A program made the translations under genes and the position numbers. Below, piece after piece: positions 1 through 8,646 of a DNA stretch of 64,000 nucleotides (position 1 is the stretch's first letter; each line of letters opens with the position of its first letter). This DNA comes from Dermabacter sp. GTDB taxonomy: Bacteria; Actinomycetota; Actinomycetes; Actinomycetales; Dermabacteraceae. Where the stretch lies: the NCBI GenBank assembly GCA_030538475.1, contig JAUNTX010000011.1, positions 1 through 64,000 of the forward strand, read 5' to 3'. The notes below the pieces were generated by a model. That model made no database searches, was not told the origin of the DNA, and worked only from the letters and a program-made list of their open reading frames with translations.

Positions 1-4
1 GGGG

Positions 5-472
5 CTAAGCGGCGTTCTCGTTCTCGTCGGGCAGTTCGTCGTTCAGGTTCCTGAAGAACGTGATCGCGGTGGTGAGGGAGCAGCGCAGGGCGCGGTCGAG
101 CGCGTCGTCGCTTGCGCCGTGGTGGAAGTCGAACACGTTCTCGCCGTAGACGCCGAGCGCGCCGTCGCCTTCGCGGCGCACATACACCTTCGGCCACAGG
201 CGTTCCATGTTCCAGTGGTTGCACACACGGGCGGCTTCCATCTTCAGCTTCACGGGGATCAGCTGATCCCAGCGTCCCCGCACCACGAGCAGCGAGGAGT
301 GTTCGCCGGTGATGGCGAACGTGAAGGGGTAGGCGTCGAAGCGTGCGCGAAGAATGTCGGGGTTCTCTTCGTCTTCCACGAAGGAGTATCCGAGGCGTGT
401 GAGCGCGGCCTTGAGACGCTCGGCGGTGAGCGCGTGTGCGGGTCCGTGCGGATCCCTAACCTGCGGAGACAT
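5..472 (-). CDS. YbjN domain-containing protein
   Basis: 155-aa soluble protein with the fold signature of the YbjN / putative sensory transduction regulator family. The role of these proteins is not established; in Actinobacteria a YbjN gene often lies beside miaA and dapF, as it does here. The sequence shows an N-terminal helix, then an alternating beta pattern around residues 35-75 and a Trp-rich stretch (HWNMERLWPKVYVR) at about 85-99. The ATG at 470-472 is preceded by a GAAAGG ribosome-binding site. It is divergent from miaA. No transmembrane segment or signal peptide is visible. The family call rests on overall pattern and neighbourhood, not on a catalytic motif. Confidence 0.75.
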   Translation of the reverse strand: MSPQVRDPHGPAHALTAERLKAALTRLGYSFVEDEENPDILRARFDAYPFTFAITGEHSSLLVVRGRWDQLIPVKLKMEAARVCNHWNMERLWPKVYVRREGDGALGVYGENVFDFHHGASDDALDRALRCSLTTAITFFRNLNDELPDENENAA

Positions 473-585
473 CGGGTACCTTTCTAGTGGACTACACCCG
501 GGTAGTGCTCAACGCTACGACACGAACCTGGCGGGAGCGAGCCAGTGACGCGCCCGGTGCGACCCACGTGACAACGGAGGCAGGA

Positions 586-1557
586 ATGGACGGCGATCCA
601 GGGCAGCAGGAGCGCCCCGGCGGGGTAATGCCGCTGGTGGTGATCGCGGGCGCCACCGCCACGGGGAAGTCTGATCTGGCGCTCGATCTTGCCGAACGTG
701 TGGGCGGGGAGATCATCAACGCCGATGCTTTGCAGCTGTATCGGGGCATGGACATTGGGACGGCGAAGACCCCGCTCCACGAGCGTCGGTCCATTGCCCA
801 CCATCTGTTCGATACGCACGAGGTGAGCGAGGACGCGAGCGTCCAGGACTATCAGGTGCAGGCTCGGCGGGCGGTGGCCGACGTGCGCGCGCGGGGCGCG
901 GTGCCGATCGCGGTGGGCGGCTCGGGGCTGTATCTTCGTGCGCTGACGGACCGGCTGGAGTTTCCGCCGTCGGATGCGCGGGTGCGGGCGGAGATCGAGG
1001 AGTGGGCGAGCAGCGTGGGTCTCGCGGCCGCGCACGCCAGGCTCGCCCAGAGTGATCCGGTGGCGGCGTCGTCCATCGGGGTGGGGGACATGCGGCGGAT
1101 CGTGCGGGCCCTCGAGGTGGGCCGCCTGACGAGCCGCCCCTTCTCGGCGTTCATGCCCACCTACACGTTCGAGGATCCGAACGTGGTGTACGTGGCGGTG
1201 AGGCGCGAGCGCGCCGAACTATACGAGCGAGTGCAGGCCCGGGTCGAGTGCATGATGCAGGCCGGGTTCCTCGACGAGGTGCGTGGCCTCGTTCAGCGGG
1301 GCATCGAGCGGGGGCTGACCGCGCGGCAGGCGATTGGGTACGCGCAGCTCCTCGCCCACCTGCGGGGAGAGGTGAGCCTCGACGACGCCATAGAGCAGAC
1401 GATTGTGGGCACGCGCAAGCTCGTGCGCAAGCAGGACACGTGGTTTCGCCGCGACCCGCGCTTCACGTGGGTTCAGGGCGCGGACCCGTCGGCCCTCTCG
1501 CTCATCGAACGCGACCTCGACCACGCTTCCCGGGCCACGACGCAGCGCGGTGCCTAG
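586..1557 (+). CDS. miaA: tRNA dimethylallyltransferase MiaA
   Basis: Transfers a dimethylallyl group to N6 of A37 in tRNAs that read UNN codons, the first step of (ms2)i6A formation. The 323-aa product has the P-loop GATATGKS at residues 22-29 and the family stretch INADALQLYRGMDIGTAK just after it, as in MiaA. Length fits the family (about 300 aa). The reading frame is open to a GTG at 487, but the ATG at 586 has an ACGGAGG site six to seven bases upstream and puts the P-loop at the usual distance from the N terminus, so it is preferred. The stop codon TAG (1555-1557) is also the start of a TAGACT box that appears to drive dapF. Confidence 0.95.
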   Translation: MDGDPGQQERPGGVMPLVVIAGATATGKSDLALDLAERVGGEIINADALQLYRGMDIGTAKTPLHERRSIAHHLFDTHEVSEDASVQDYQVQARRAVADVRARGAVPIAVGGSGLYLRALTDRLEFPPSDARVRAEIEEWASSVGLAAAHARLAQSDPVAASSIGVGDMRRIVRALEVGRLTSRPFSAFMPTYTFEDPNVVYVAVRRERAELYERVQARVECMMQAGFLDEVRGLVQRGIERGLTARQAIGYAQLLAHLRGEVSLDDAIEQTIVGTRKLVRKQDTWFRRDPRFTWVQGADPSALSLIERDLDHASRATTQRGA

Positions 1558-1560
1558 ACT
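1555..1560 (+). promoter_or_regulatory. -10 box of dapF, overlapping the miaA stop codon
   Basis: TAGACT followed by six bases and the dapF ATG at 1567. A transcript from this -10 would start at or next to the A of the ATG and be leaderless. The first three bases are the miaA stop codon. No clear -35 is visible, and there is no Shine-Dalgarno sequence before dapF. Confidence 0.65.
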
Positions 1561-1566
1561 GGCGGC

Positions 1567-2490
1567 ATGACCGTTGAATCCCGTGAGGCGCTTGAGAAGG
1601 ACCCGCGCCTGAGCTACGCGAGCGCTACCCGCAACGATTTCGTCATGATCGACGACCCCGACGGCACGTGGGCGCTCGATGCCGGGGCCGTGCGCGCCCT
1701 GGCGGGCCCGGTCGGGACCGACGGGATCATCCGCGCCGTCCGCACCGCAGCGGCAGGCGAGGAGATTCCGGGCGTTGGTGCGGCGCTGAGCACTGACGAC
1801 GCAGATCTGGGCACCGACGACGCACGGCGGGGCACGCAGGCGCCCCCCGAGTGGTTCATGGACTATCGCAACGCCGACGGCTCCCTGGCCCAAATGTGCG
1901 GCAACGGCGTGCGGGCCTTCGCCGCGTTCCTCAGCGAGCGCGGCTACGTGAATGAACGCTCCTTCGACATCGCCACCCGCGCCGGGCTGCGCCACGTGGA
2001 CATCCTCGAGGCCGGGCCGAACTGGCGCGTGCGCGTGGGCATGGGCCCCGCCCGGCTGGAGGGCCCCGTGCGGCGCGTCCAGGTGGGGGAGCGCTGGTTC
2101 GAGGCGGAAGACGTCAACGTGGGCAACCCCCACACGGTCGTCCAGCTGCCGGAAGAGATCGACCTGGAATCGCTGGACCTGACCGAGGCTCCGCCGCTCG
2201 ACCCCGTGCCCACCGAGGGCACGAACATCGAGTTCGTGCAGCGGCGCGGCACACGCCACGTGGCGATGCGAGTGTTCGAGCGGGGCGTGGGGGAGACCCT
2301 CTCGTGCGGCACGGGCGCCACCGCCGTCGCGGCGGCGACCGCGCACGTGACGGGAGACGCCTCCCGCGCGAACTGGCAGGTCGATGTGCGCGGCGGGACG
2401 CTCACGCTCGGCTGGGATGAGCTGGGGGAGATGACCCTGATGGGACCGGCTGAACTATCAGCGCTCGGCGCCGTCGGCCCCCGCCCCTGA
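1567..2490 (+). CDS. dapF: Diaminopimelate epimerase DapF
   Basis: Converts LL-diaminopimelate to meso-diaminopimelate for lysine and peptidoglycan synthesis. The two catalytic cysteines are in their family contexts: Cys111 in MCGNGVRAF and Cys247 in LSCGTGATA. Residues about 65-94 are an acidic, low-complexity insertion before the first active-site loop, which makes the protein (307 aa) slightly long. A meso-DAP supply agrees with the DNPR motif of MurE further along. The ATG has no ribosome-binding site and lies six bases after TAGACT, so translation is probably from a leaderless mRNA. The 3' end overlaps the convergent methyltransferase gene by 33 bases. Confidence 0.95.
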   Translation: MTVESREALEKDPRLSYASATRNDFVMIDDPDGTWALDAGAVRALAGPVGTDGIIRAVRTAAAGEEIPGVGAALSTDDADLGTDDARRGTQAPPEWFMDYRNADGSLAQMCGNGVRAFAAFLSERGYVNERSFDIATRAGLRHVDILEAGPNWRVRVGMGPARLEGPVRRVQVGERWFEAEDVNVGNPHTVVQLPEEIDLESLDLTEAPPLDPVPTEGTNIEFVQRRGTRHVAMRVFERGVGETLSCGTGATAVAAATAHVTGDASRANWQVDVRGGTLTLGWDELGEMTLMGPAELSALGAVGPRP

Positions 2491-3102
2491 CGGCCCCAGC
2501 ACGAGCAGCCGGAACCCCTTCGAGGAGTGCGCCTTGTGGGCCTCGCGGGGCGCGAACTCGCGGTTCATCCAGTTAGCGAGGGAATCCGCGCCGAGGTTCT
2601 TGCCCACCACCATCGACGCAGTCCCGTCCGGCGCCAGCTGCCCCACCCAGCGCCGCAAAAGCGCGTGCAGTTCCGGCTTGCCGATCCGAATGGGCGGATT
2701 GGACCACAGGGCATCGAAACGCTCGGCCTCATCCACGTCCTCCGGCGCCGCCACGCGGACGTTTGTGAGGCCCAGCAGCTCGGCATTCGTGGCCGTGATC
2801 GCCCGCGCGTGAGGGTGCACATCCACGGCCGTGACCTGCGCGCTCGGGTGCGAGAGCGCGATGCTCAGGGCGATGGGCCCCCACCCGCAGCCCACATCCA
2901 GCACGCGCGCGCCGCCTGGAATGCTGGGCAGGCGCTCGGCGTTGTCTAAGAGCACGGCCGTCGCCTTGTCGAGGCCCCCGGCACTGAAGAGGCCCCGGGC
3001 GCTGACGAGCGTGCGCTCCGCCCCCGCCAGCTGCACCCGCAGCGGCATCTCGCGAAGGTCCTGCCCGGGCACGGGAGAGAAGTAATGGCCGTCGGAGTTC
3101 AC
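2458..3102 (-). CDS. Class I SAM-dependent methyltransferase, RsmC/MTS-like
   Basis: 214-aa methyltransferase. It has the SAM-binding motif VLDVGCGWG at residues 68-75, an acidic strand end (TAVDVHPHARA) and an NPP motif at 135-137 (SNPPIRIGK), as in RsmC-type enzymes that methylate the N2 of guanine in 16S rRNA. It has only the catalytic MTS half and lacks the N-terminal pseudo-domain of E. coli RsmC, which is usual for actinobacterial versions; the rRNA target is therefore inferred. The GTG at 3100-3102 is six bases downstream of a minus-strand TAGACT and lacks a ribosome-binding site. It converges on dapF and diverges from hflX. Confidence 0.8.
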   Translation of the reverse strand: MNSDGHYFSPVPGQDLREMPLRVQLAGAERTLVSARGLFSAGGLDKATAVLLDNAERLPSIPGGARVLDVGCGWGPIALSIALSHPSAQVTAVDVHPHARAITATNAELLGLTNVRVAAPEDVDEAERFDALWSNPPIRIGKPELHALLRRWVGQLAPDGTASMVVGKNLGADSLANWMNREFAPREAHKAHSSKGFRLLVLGPSGAGADGAER

Positions 3103-3108
3103 GGGTGG

Positions 3109-3114
3109 AGTCTA
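3109..3114 (-). promoter_or_regulatory. -10 box for leaderless methyltransferase gene
   Basis: Minus-strand TAGACT, then six bases, then the GTG start at 3102. Same geometry as the boxes before dapF, dinG-like and nrdR. Confidence 0.6.
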
Positions 3115-3167
3115 TCGGCCGCAATATTCCTTCGCGCACGCCCACGGACGCGTGCCACACTGAAGAC

Positions 3168-4742
3168 ATGCGGCAAAGGCCGCCCCATCAACCACAGGGA
3201 GAACCCCCGCACGTGACGCCTTTTATTCCTGACACGCGAACAGGCGACGAGACCGCTGCCACCGAGACCACCGCGGACGCCGCCACCGAGGCCGCGCCCA
3301 CCTACGAGTCCTCGATCATGGACCGGGTGCTGTCGCGCGGCGACGCCTCCGTGTCCCGCATCACCTACGATTCCGATGCCGACGGCGACCAGCTGGACCT
3401 GGCCGAACGCCACTCGCTGCGCCGCGTGGACCAGCTGCGCACCGAACTGGACGACATCACCGAGGTCGAGTACCGCGAACTGCGCCTCGAAAACGTGGTG
3501 CTCGCCGGACTGTTCACCACGGGGACCGTGGATGAGGCAGAGAACTCGATGCGCGAGCTGGCGGCGCTCGCCGAAACGGCGGGCTCGCGCGTGCTCGACG
3601 GCGTGATGCAGCGCCGCGCCCACCCCGACCCCGCCACGTTCCTCGGCTCCGGCAAGGCGAAGGAACTCGCGGAGATCGTCGCGGCGCTCGGCGCCGACAC
3701 CGTCGTGTGTGACGGCCAGCTCGGCCCATCACAGCGCCGCGCGCTCGAAGACGTCGTGAAGGTCAAGGTCATCGACCGCACCGCGCTCATCCTCGACATT
3801 TTCGCCCAGCACGCCAAGTCCCGCGAAGGCAAGGCGCAAGTGGAACTGGCCCAGCTCGAGTACCTGCTGCCGCGCCTGCGCGGCTGGGGCGAATCGATGT
3901 CCCGCCAGGCGGGCGGCCGCGTTGCAAGCGGCGTCGGCATCGGCTCGCGCGGCCCCGGCGAAACGAAGATCGAACTGGATCGCCGCCGCATCCGCACCCG
4001 CATGGCGAAGCTGCGCCGCGAAATCCGCGACATGGCGCCGTCCCGCGAGGCCAAGCGGGCCGACCGCAAGCGGCACGCGATCCCCGCCGTCGCGATTGCT
4101 GGCTACACGAATGCCGGGAAGTCCTCGCTGCTCAACCGCCTGACGGGCGCCGGGGTGCTCGTGGAGAACGCCCTGTTCGCCACGCTCGATCCCACCGTGC
4201 GCCGCGCCGAAACGCCCGATGGCCGCGAGTTCACGTTCGCCGACACCGTCGGCTTCGTGCGCCACCTGCCCACCGAGCTCGTGGAAGCGTTCCGCTCGAC
4301 CCTCGAAGAGGTCGCGGATTCGCACCTGCTGCTGCACGTGGTCGATGCCTCGCATCCTGACCCGGAAGGCCAGATGAAGGCCGTGCGCCAGGTGCTCTCC
4401 GACATCGAGGGCTTCGACGTTCCCGAGATCGTGGTCTTCAACAAGGCCGATCTGGCGAGCCCGGAAACCCTCGCGCGCCTGCGCTCGCAGGTGGAGCGTT
4501 CCGCGATCGTATCGGCCCGCACGGGCGAGGGCATCGAGGAGCTTCGCGAGCTCATCGCCGAGTCCCTGCCGCGCCCGTCGATCCCCGTGGACCTCGTGGT
4601 GCCGTACACGCGCGGCGATCTGGTCTCGCGCGTGCACTCCACGGGGGAACTGCTGAGCGAAGAGTTCCTCGATGGCGGCACGCGGATCGTGGCGCGGGTG
4701 GATGATGCGCTCGCGGCCGAACTCGCCGACGCCGCCATGTAA
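3168..4742 (+). CDS. hflX: GTPase HflX
   Basis: Ribosome-associated GTPase that splits stalled 70S ribosomes under stress. The N-terminal HflX domain contains FLGSGKAKEL and the QVELAQLEYLLPRL helix. The G domain follows, with G1 GYTNAGKSS at about 312-320, G3 DTVGF near 359 and G4 NKAD near 425. Length (524 aa) is normal for actinobacteria, with an acidic Thr/Ala-rich N-terminal tail. The start is uncertain. ATG 3168 sits six bases after CACACT (a weak -10 with the leaderless geometry seen elsewhere here), while GTG 3213 has an AGGGAGA site ten bases upstream. The domains are unaffected by the choice. Confidence 0.93.
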   Translation: MRQRPPHQPQGEPPHVTPFIPDTRTGDETAATETTADAATEAAPTYESSIMDRVLSRGDASVSRITYDSDADGDQLDLAERHSLRRVDQLRTELDDITEVEYRELRLENVVLAGLFTTGTVDEAENSMRELAALAETAGSRVLDGVMQRRAHPDPATFLGSGKAKELAEIVAALGADTVVCDGQLGPSQRRALEDVVKVKVIDRTALILDIFAQHAKSREGKAQVELAQLEYLLPRLRGWGESMSRQAGGRVASGVGIGSRGPGETKIELDRRRIRTRMAKLRREIRDMAPSREAKRADRKRHAIPAVAIAGYTNAGKSSLLNRLTGAGVLVENALFATLDPTVRRAETPDGREFTFADTVGFVRHLPTELVEAFRSTLEEVADSHLLLHVVDASHPDPEGQMKAVRQVLSDIEGFDVPEIVVFNKADLASPETLARLRSQVERSAIVSARTGEGIEELRELIAESLPRPSIPVDLVVPYTRGDLVSRVHSTGELLSEEFLDGGTRIVARVDDALAAELADAAM

Positions 4743-4766
4743 CGCCCCGGGGCACCGGCCGGAGGC

Positions 4767-4772
4767 TAGACT
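4767..4772 (+). promoter_or_regulatory. -10 box for leaderless dinG-like gene
   Basis: TAGACT, six bases, then GTG at 4779. No ribosome-binding site lies between them, so the start codon would be at the 5' end of the mRNA. Confidence 0.6.
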
Positions 4773-4778
4773 TCTTCG

Positions 4779-6845
4779 GTGCCCCCGAGTGTAGAAGCCG
4801 AACCGTCGCGCCCCGAGCGCGGCGAGGAATCGACGGCGCTGCACGCCATGCTCCGCCGCGCCGTCGGCGCCGTGGGCGGCCAGGAACGCGAGGGCCAGCG
4901 CCGCATGGCCGAGGCGATTGAGGCGAGCGTGGCCTCTGGGCGCCACCTGCTCGTACAGGCGGGCACCGGCACCGGCAAGTCGCTCGCGTACCTCGTGCCC
5001 GCCCTCATGCACGCCGTCGCCACGAACACCACAGTCGTGATCGCGACCGCCACGATTGCGCTCCAGCACCAAATCGTCTCGAAGGACCTGCCGCGGCTCG
5101 TGGACGCGCTCGGGCCGCACCTGGGCCGCACACCGAGCTTCGGGCTGCTCAAGGGACGCGGCAACTACGTGTGCCTGCACAAGCTCGACGGCGGCTATCC
5201 CGACGACCTGGACCCGGGGTCCCTGTTCAGCGAAGCGTCGGTCACGGGCGCGCCGGGTGATAGCGAGCGCCTCGGCGAACAGGTGCGGCGCCTGCGCGAA
5301 TGGGCGCGCGTGAGCGACACGGGGGATCGAGACTCGCTCCCGGTGCCCGTCTCCGACCGGGCCTGGCGGCAGGTCTCGGTGAGCAGCGGCCAGTGCCTCG
5401 CCTCCGCTTGCCCCGTCAAGGACGCGTGCTTCGCGGAGCGCAACCGCAGCCTCGCCCGCGAGGTCGATGTGGTGGTGACGAACCACGCGCTGCTCGCGAT
5501 TGATGCGTTCGACAAGCTCGGGATCGTGCCGCCGCACGATCTGGTCATCATTGACGAGGCCCACGACCTCGTGGATCGGGTGACCGCGGCTGCGACGGAA
5601 ACCCTCAGCCACGGCTCCGTGCGCGGGGCGGTGCGGGAGCTGCGGGCCCTGGGTGTGGCGGCCGCCGCCCTCGACGATGCCGGATCCGCCTTCGCCGACG
5701 CGCTCGCCGCGCAGAGCGCCGGGCGGATCATCGGGGACCTCGAGCCGCGCCTGAAGGACACGCTCACCCATCTGGAGATCGAGGCGAGGGGAGCGTTTAG
5801 CGACGCGAAGGACGCGGGGGAGCGCTCCGACGCCGCGACCGCGGGGGCCCGCAAGTCCGTGCGCACACGCCTGCAGGAGATCATGGACGTGTGCGAAAGG
5901 CTCGTGGCCCCGGACGATGATGACGTGCGGTTCGTGTCCCATTCGGAAGCGACGGGCCGCACGATGATCGACGTGGCGCCGCTCAGCGTGGCGGCGATGA
6001 TGCGCGCCGCCCTCCTGCGTGACACCACCGTCGTGTTCACCTCCGCCACCCTCGCCTTCGCGGAGCGTTTCGAGCCGGCCGCCGCCCAGTTCGGGCTCTG
6101 GAAGGACAACCGGGTGGATGTGGCCGATCCCGTTCCCGGCGTGCTCAGCCACGCCGAAAACGCGGACCGGGACCAGTGGGCGGGCATCGACGTGGGCTCG
6201 CCGTTCGACTACCCGAAGCAGGGCATCCTCTATACCGCGCGCCACCTGCCGCCGCCCGGCCGCGACGGCCTGGCACCGGCCACGCTCGAGCACCTCACCG
6301 AACTCATCGAGGCGGCGGGCGGCGGCGCGCTCGGCCTGTTCTCCTCGCGCCGCGCCGCCGAGGACGCCGCCGCCCACGTGCGCGCCCACACCGGCCGCAC
6401 CGTGCTGCTGCAGGGGGAGGATTCGCTGTCCGCGCTCGTGCAGCGCTTCCGCGAGAGCGAGGATTCGTGCCTGTTCGGCTCGCGCGCCCTGTGGCAGGGC
6501 GTCGATGTGCCCGGGCACGCGTGCCGCCTCGTGCTGATCGACCGCATTCCCTTCCCGCGGCCCGACGACCCCCTTGCTTCGGCCCGGCAGGAGCGCGTGG
6601 AGCAGCGTGGCGGGAACGGCTTCATGGCCGTCTCCGCCTCCCACGCGGCGCTGCTCATGGCGCAGGGCGCCGGGCGCCTCATCCGCGCCGTCGAGGACCG
6701 AGGGATGGTGGTGGTGCTCGATCAGCGGCTCGCCACGAAACGCTACGGATCGTATCTGCGGGAGGCGATGCCGCGCCTGTGGCCCACGAGTTCGCCGGAC
6801 GTGGCGCTCGCGGCGCTCGCGCGGCTGAGAGCCGCGGCGCGCTGA
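4779..6845 (+). CDS. dinG: ATP-dependent DNA helicase, DinG/XPD-like
   Basis: 688-aa superfamily 2 iron-sulfur helicase that unwinds 5'-overhang, forked or R-loop substrates. The sequence shows Walker A AGTGTGKS at 61-68, DEAH at 259-262, and four cysteines between them (132, 206, 211, 217) spaced as in the XPD/DinG 4Fe-4S cluster. The C-terminal helicase motifs include LWQGVDVPG and a QGAGRLIR motif VI. Start is the GTG placed six bases after TAGACT. In related genomes dinG commonly lies next to lexA; here about 8.5 kb of other genes separates them. No LexA box was found before it, so SOS control is not supported. Confidence 0.92.
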   Translation: MPPSVEAEPSRPERGEESTALHAMLRRAVGAVGGQEREGQRRMAEAIEASVASGRHLLVQAGTGTGKSLAYLVPALMHAVATNTTVVIATATIALQHQIVSKDLPRLVDALGPHLGRTPSFGLLKGRGNYVCLHKLDGGYPDDLDPGSLFSEASVTGAPGDSERLGEQVRRLREWARVSDTGDRDSLPVPVSDRAWRQVSVSSGQCLASACPVKDACFAERNRSLAREVDVVVTNHALLAIDAFDKLGIVPPHDLVIIDEAHDLVDRVTAAATETLSHGSVRGAVRELRALGVAAAALDDAGSAFADALAAQSAGRIIGDLEPRLKDTLTHLEIEARGAFSDAKDAGERSDAATAGARKSVRTRLQEIMDVCERLVAPDDDDVRFVSHSEATGRTMIDVAPLSVAAMMRAALLRDTTVVFTSATLAFAERFEPAAAQFGLWKDNRVDVADPVPGVLSHAENADRDQWAGIDVGSPFDYPKQGILYTARHLPPPGRDGLAPATLEHLTELIEAAGGGALGLFSSRRAAEDAAAHVRAHTGRTVLLQGEDSLSALVQRFRESEDSCLFGSRALWQGVDVPGHACRLVLIDRIPFPRPDDPLASARQERVEQRGGNGFMAVSASHAALLMAQGAGRLIRAVEDRGMVVVLDQRLATKRYGSYLREAMPRLWPTSSPDVALAALARLRAAAR

Positions 6846-6910
6846 CCCTGCTGCGCGTTGACGCTACCGTGCGCGCTCGCGTGACCGGGGAGGGCCGTGG
6901 AGTCTCGCGG

Positions 6911-8002
6911 TTAGGGGGTGCGTAGCACCCGCACCGGGTCGCGCGTGGCGGCATACATGGACGGCGGCACGCTCGCGAAGATCGCGACGCTGACCCCGAG
7001 GATCGTGATGAACACCGAGGTCATGAGCGATGGTGCGGAGCTGCCCGCCGCGATCGTGGCCGCCGCGCAACCAACGATGGCGCCTGCGATGGCGGCGATA
7101 GCGGTGCGCACCATGACCAGCAGCACGAGGTCCAGGCGGCTAATGCCGAGGGTGCGGCGCCGCCCCAGGTCGCGCGCGCGAATCAGCACATCGGCGAGCA
7201 CCACGCTGCCCACGAACAGGAGGCCCGCGCCGAGGATGGTGAAGAGTTGCGTGCGGGCGCTCGCGGCGAGGCGAGCGTCGAGTTCGCGCGCGGTCTCGGC
7301 GCCCGCGACGGGGGAGGTGATCGTCACCTTGGTGGGGTCGGGTGGGGCGAGGATCCCGAGGGTGTCACGTTGGAGCAGCGCGGCCTGATCGAGGCTGTGC
7401 CCGAGCACGTTCACCGTGAACATTTCCGGGCTCTGGCCCGGGGTAGGGCTCACGAGGATGCCCGCGTTGAGATCGTCGAAGGCGTCGCGCGCGCGAAAGC
7501 GCCCCACGATGGGGTAGCTCGCGCCGTCGGCGGTGGTGGCGGCTCCCACGTGGGCGGATAGGCCGAACGCGGGCGCTGCCGTCTCCGCGATGATCGCTTC
7601 GCCCGGGCCCGGCCACCTGCCCGCCGTGAGCTGGACCGCGCCGGGCAGATCGCCTTGAACCGTCCACAGGGCCATGACCCCGGTGCCGCCCTTCAGGGTG
7701 GGGTTCGTGGCATCGGTGGGCAGGGCGCGGGCGATCACGGCCTCGGTGGTGGCCAGCGAGCCTATCTGAGCAATGGTGGTCTCGTTAATCGCCCCGCGCT
7801 CGTCGTTGATGGTCACGGTGAGGGTGCGGGCGCTTTCGGTGCCGAGCTGCTCGCGGATGTTCTCGCGCTGGGCGGCGCTGCTGCCCGCGGTGAGGAGCGC
7901 GATCGCGCACATCGCTGCGGTGGCGATGAGTACGAGCGCCGACGCCATGCGCGCGCCCCGCACGGATGCCCAGGCCTCGAGGATCAGGACGCGGAGCCTC
8001 AT
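6911..8002 (-). CDS. ABC transporter permease, FtsX/MacB-like
   Basis: 363-aa membrane subunit of an ABC export or mechanotransmission complex. One transmembrane segment lies near the N terminus (about 17-37). A long extracytoplasmic domain follows (about 40-250), then three membrane segments at about 250-345 (FtsX-like permease region), which is the MacB half-transporter topology. It is the last gene of a minus-strand operon and its ATG overlaps the ATPase gene stop by four bases. Type VII ABC systems couple ATP hydrolysis to extracytoplasmic work or export of peptides and lipids; the substrate cannot be read from the sequence. Family assignment is firm, function is inferred. Confidence 0.85.
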   Translation of the reverse strand: MRLRVLILEAWASVRGARMASALVLIATAAMCAIALLTAGSSAAQRENIREQLGTESARTLTVTINDERGAINETTIAQIGSLATTEAVIARALPTDATNPTLKGGTGVMALWTVQGDLPGAVQLTAGRWPGPGEAIIAETAAPAFGLSAHVGAATTADGASYPIVGRFRARDAFDDLNAGILVSPTPGQSPEMFTVNVLGHSLDQAALLQRDTLGILAPPDPTKVTITSPVAGAETARELDARLAASARTQLFTILGAGLLFVGSVVLADVLIRARDLGRRRTLGISRLDLVLLVMVRTAIAAIAGAIVGCAAATIAAGSSAPSLMTSVFITILGVSVAIFASVPPSMYAATRDPVRVLRTP

Positions 8003-8637
8003 AGCTGCACCACTGCGTCGGCGTGTTCCACCACGAGCGGGTCGTGCGTGGCGATGAGGACCGTGCAGCCCTCGCGGGCGATGTCGGTGAGGGAGTCGAG
8101 CACCAGCAGGGTGTTGTCGCGGTCAAGGTTGCCGGTGGGTTCGTCGGCCAGCACGATGTCGGGGCGGTTCATGAGGGCCCGGCAGAGCGCCACGCGTTGC
8201 GCCTGCCCGCCGGAAATCTGCCACGGGGTGTGCCGGGCCCTTTCGGCGAGCCCGAAGCGTTCGAGCAGTTCGTGGGCGCGGGGCCGGAGCGCAGCGGGCG
8301 TGTGCCCGGCATAGAGGCCCACTTCCATGACGTTGTCCACGATGGTGCGGGTGGGGTCCAGTTCGGAGTCTTGGAACACGAACCCCATGCGCGTGGCGCG
8401 CAGCGCGGAGCGTGCCGCGTCGGTAAGGGCGGAGACGGGAGAGCCATCAAGCTCGACGGTCCCGGCCGACGGCGTGAGCAGGAGCCCCGCGAGGTAGAGC
8501 AGCGTGGACTTTCCCCGGCCGGAGGGCCCCGTGAGGGCCGTGACGAGGCCGACGGGGAAGTCGTGGGAGAGCCCGCCGAACAGTGGGGCGCTGGTGCGGG
8601 AGTAGGCAAACTCGAGGTCGCGCAGAGCGAGTGTCAT
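7999..8637 (-). CDS. ABC transporter ATP-binding protein, MacB/LolD-like
   Basis: 212-aa nucleotide-binding subunit. Walker A GPSGRGKS at 37-44, signature ISGGQAQR and Walker B VLADEPTGNLD are all present, and the H-loop is in ATHDPLV. The DEPTGNLD form is typical of LolD/MacB/FtsE-type ATPases that partner with FtsX-fold permeases, which agrees with the gene directly downstream (ATGA overlap). It starts nine bases after the adaptor gene ends. Expected to sit on the cytoplasmic face of the membrane and drive the adaptor/permease complex. Confidence 0.92.
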   Translation of the reverse strand: MTLALRDLEFAYSRTSAPLFGGLSHDFPVGLVTALTGPSGRGKSTLLYLAGLLLTPSAGTVELDGSPVSALTDAARSALRATRMGFVFQDSELDPTRTIVDNVMEVGLYAGHTPAALRPRAHELLERFGLAERARHTPWQISGGQAQRVALCRALMNRPDIVLADEPTGNLDRDNTLLVLDSLTDIAREGCTVLIATHDPLVVEHADAVVQL

Positions 8638-8646
8638 CGCGCGTGT

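Noticed and set aside
487..585. Longer MiaA starting at GTG 487
   Set aside because: The extra 33 residues precede the usual N terminus and the ATG at 586 has a strong ribosome-binding site.
3729..6644. A 971-codon open frame on the minus strand
   Set aside because: Antisense to hflX and the dinG-like gene, same compositional artefact, no start signal and no domain.
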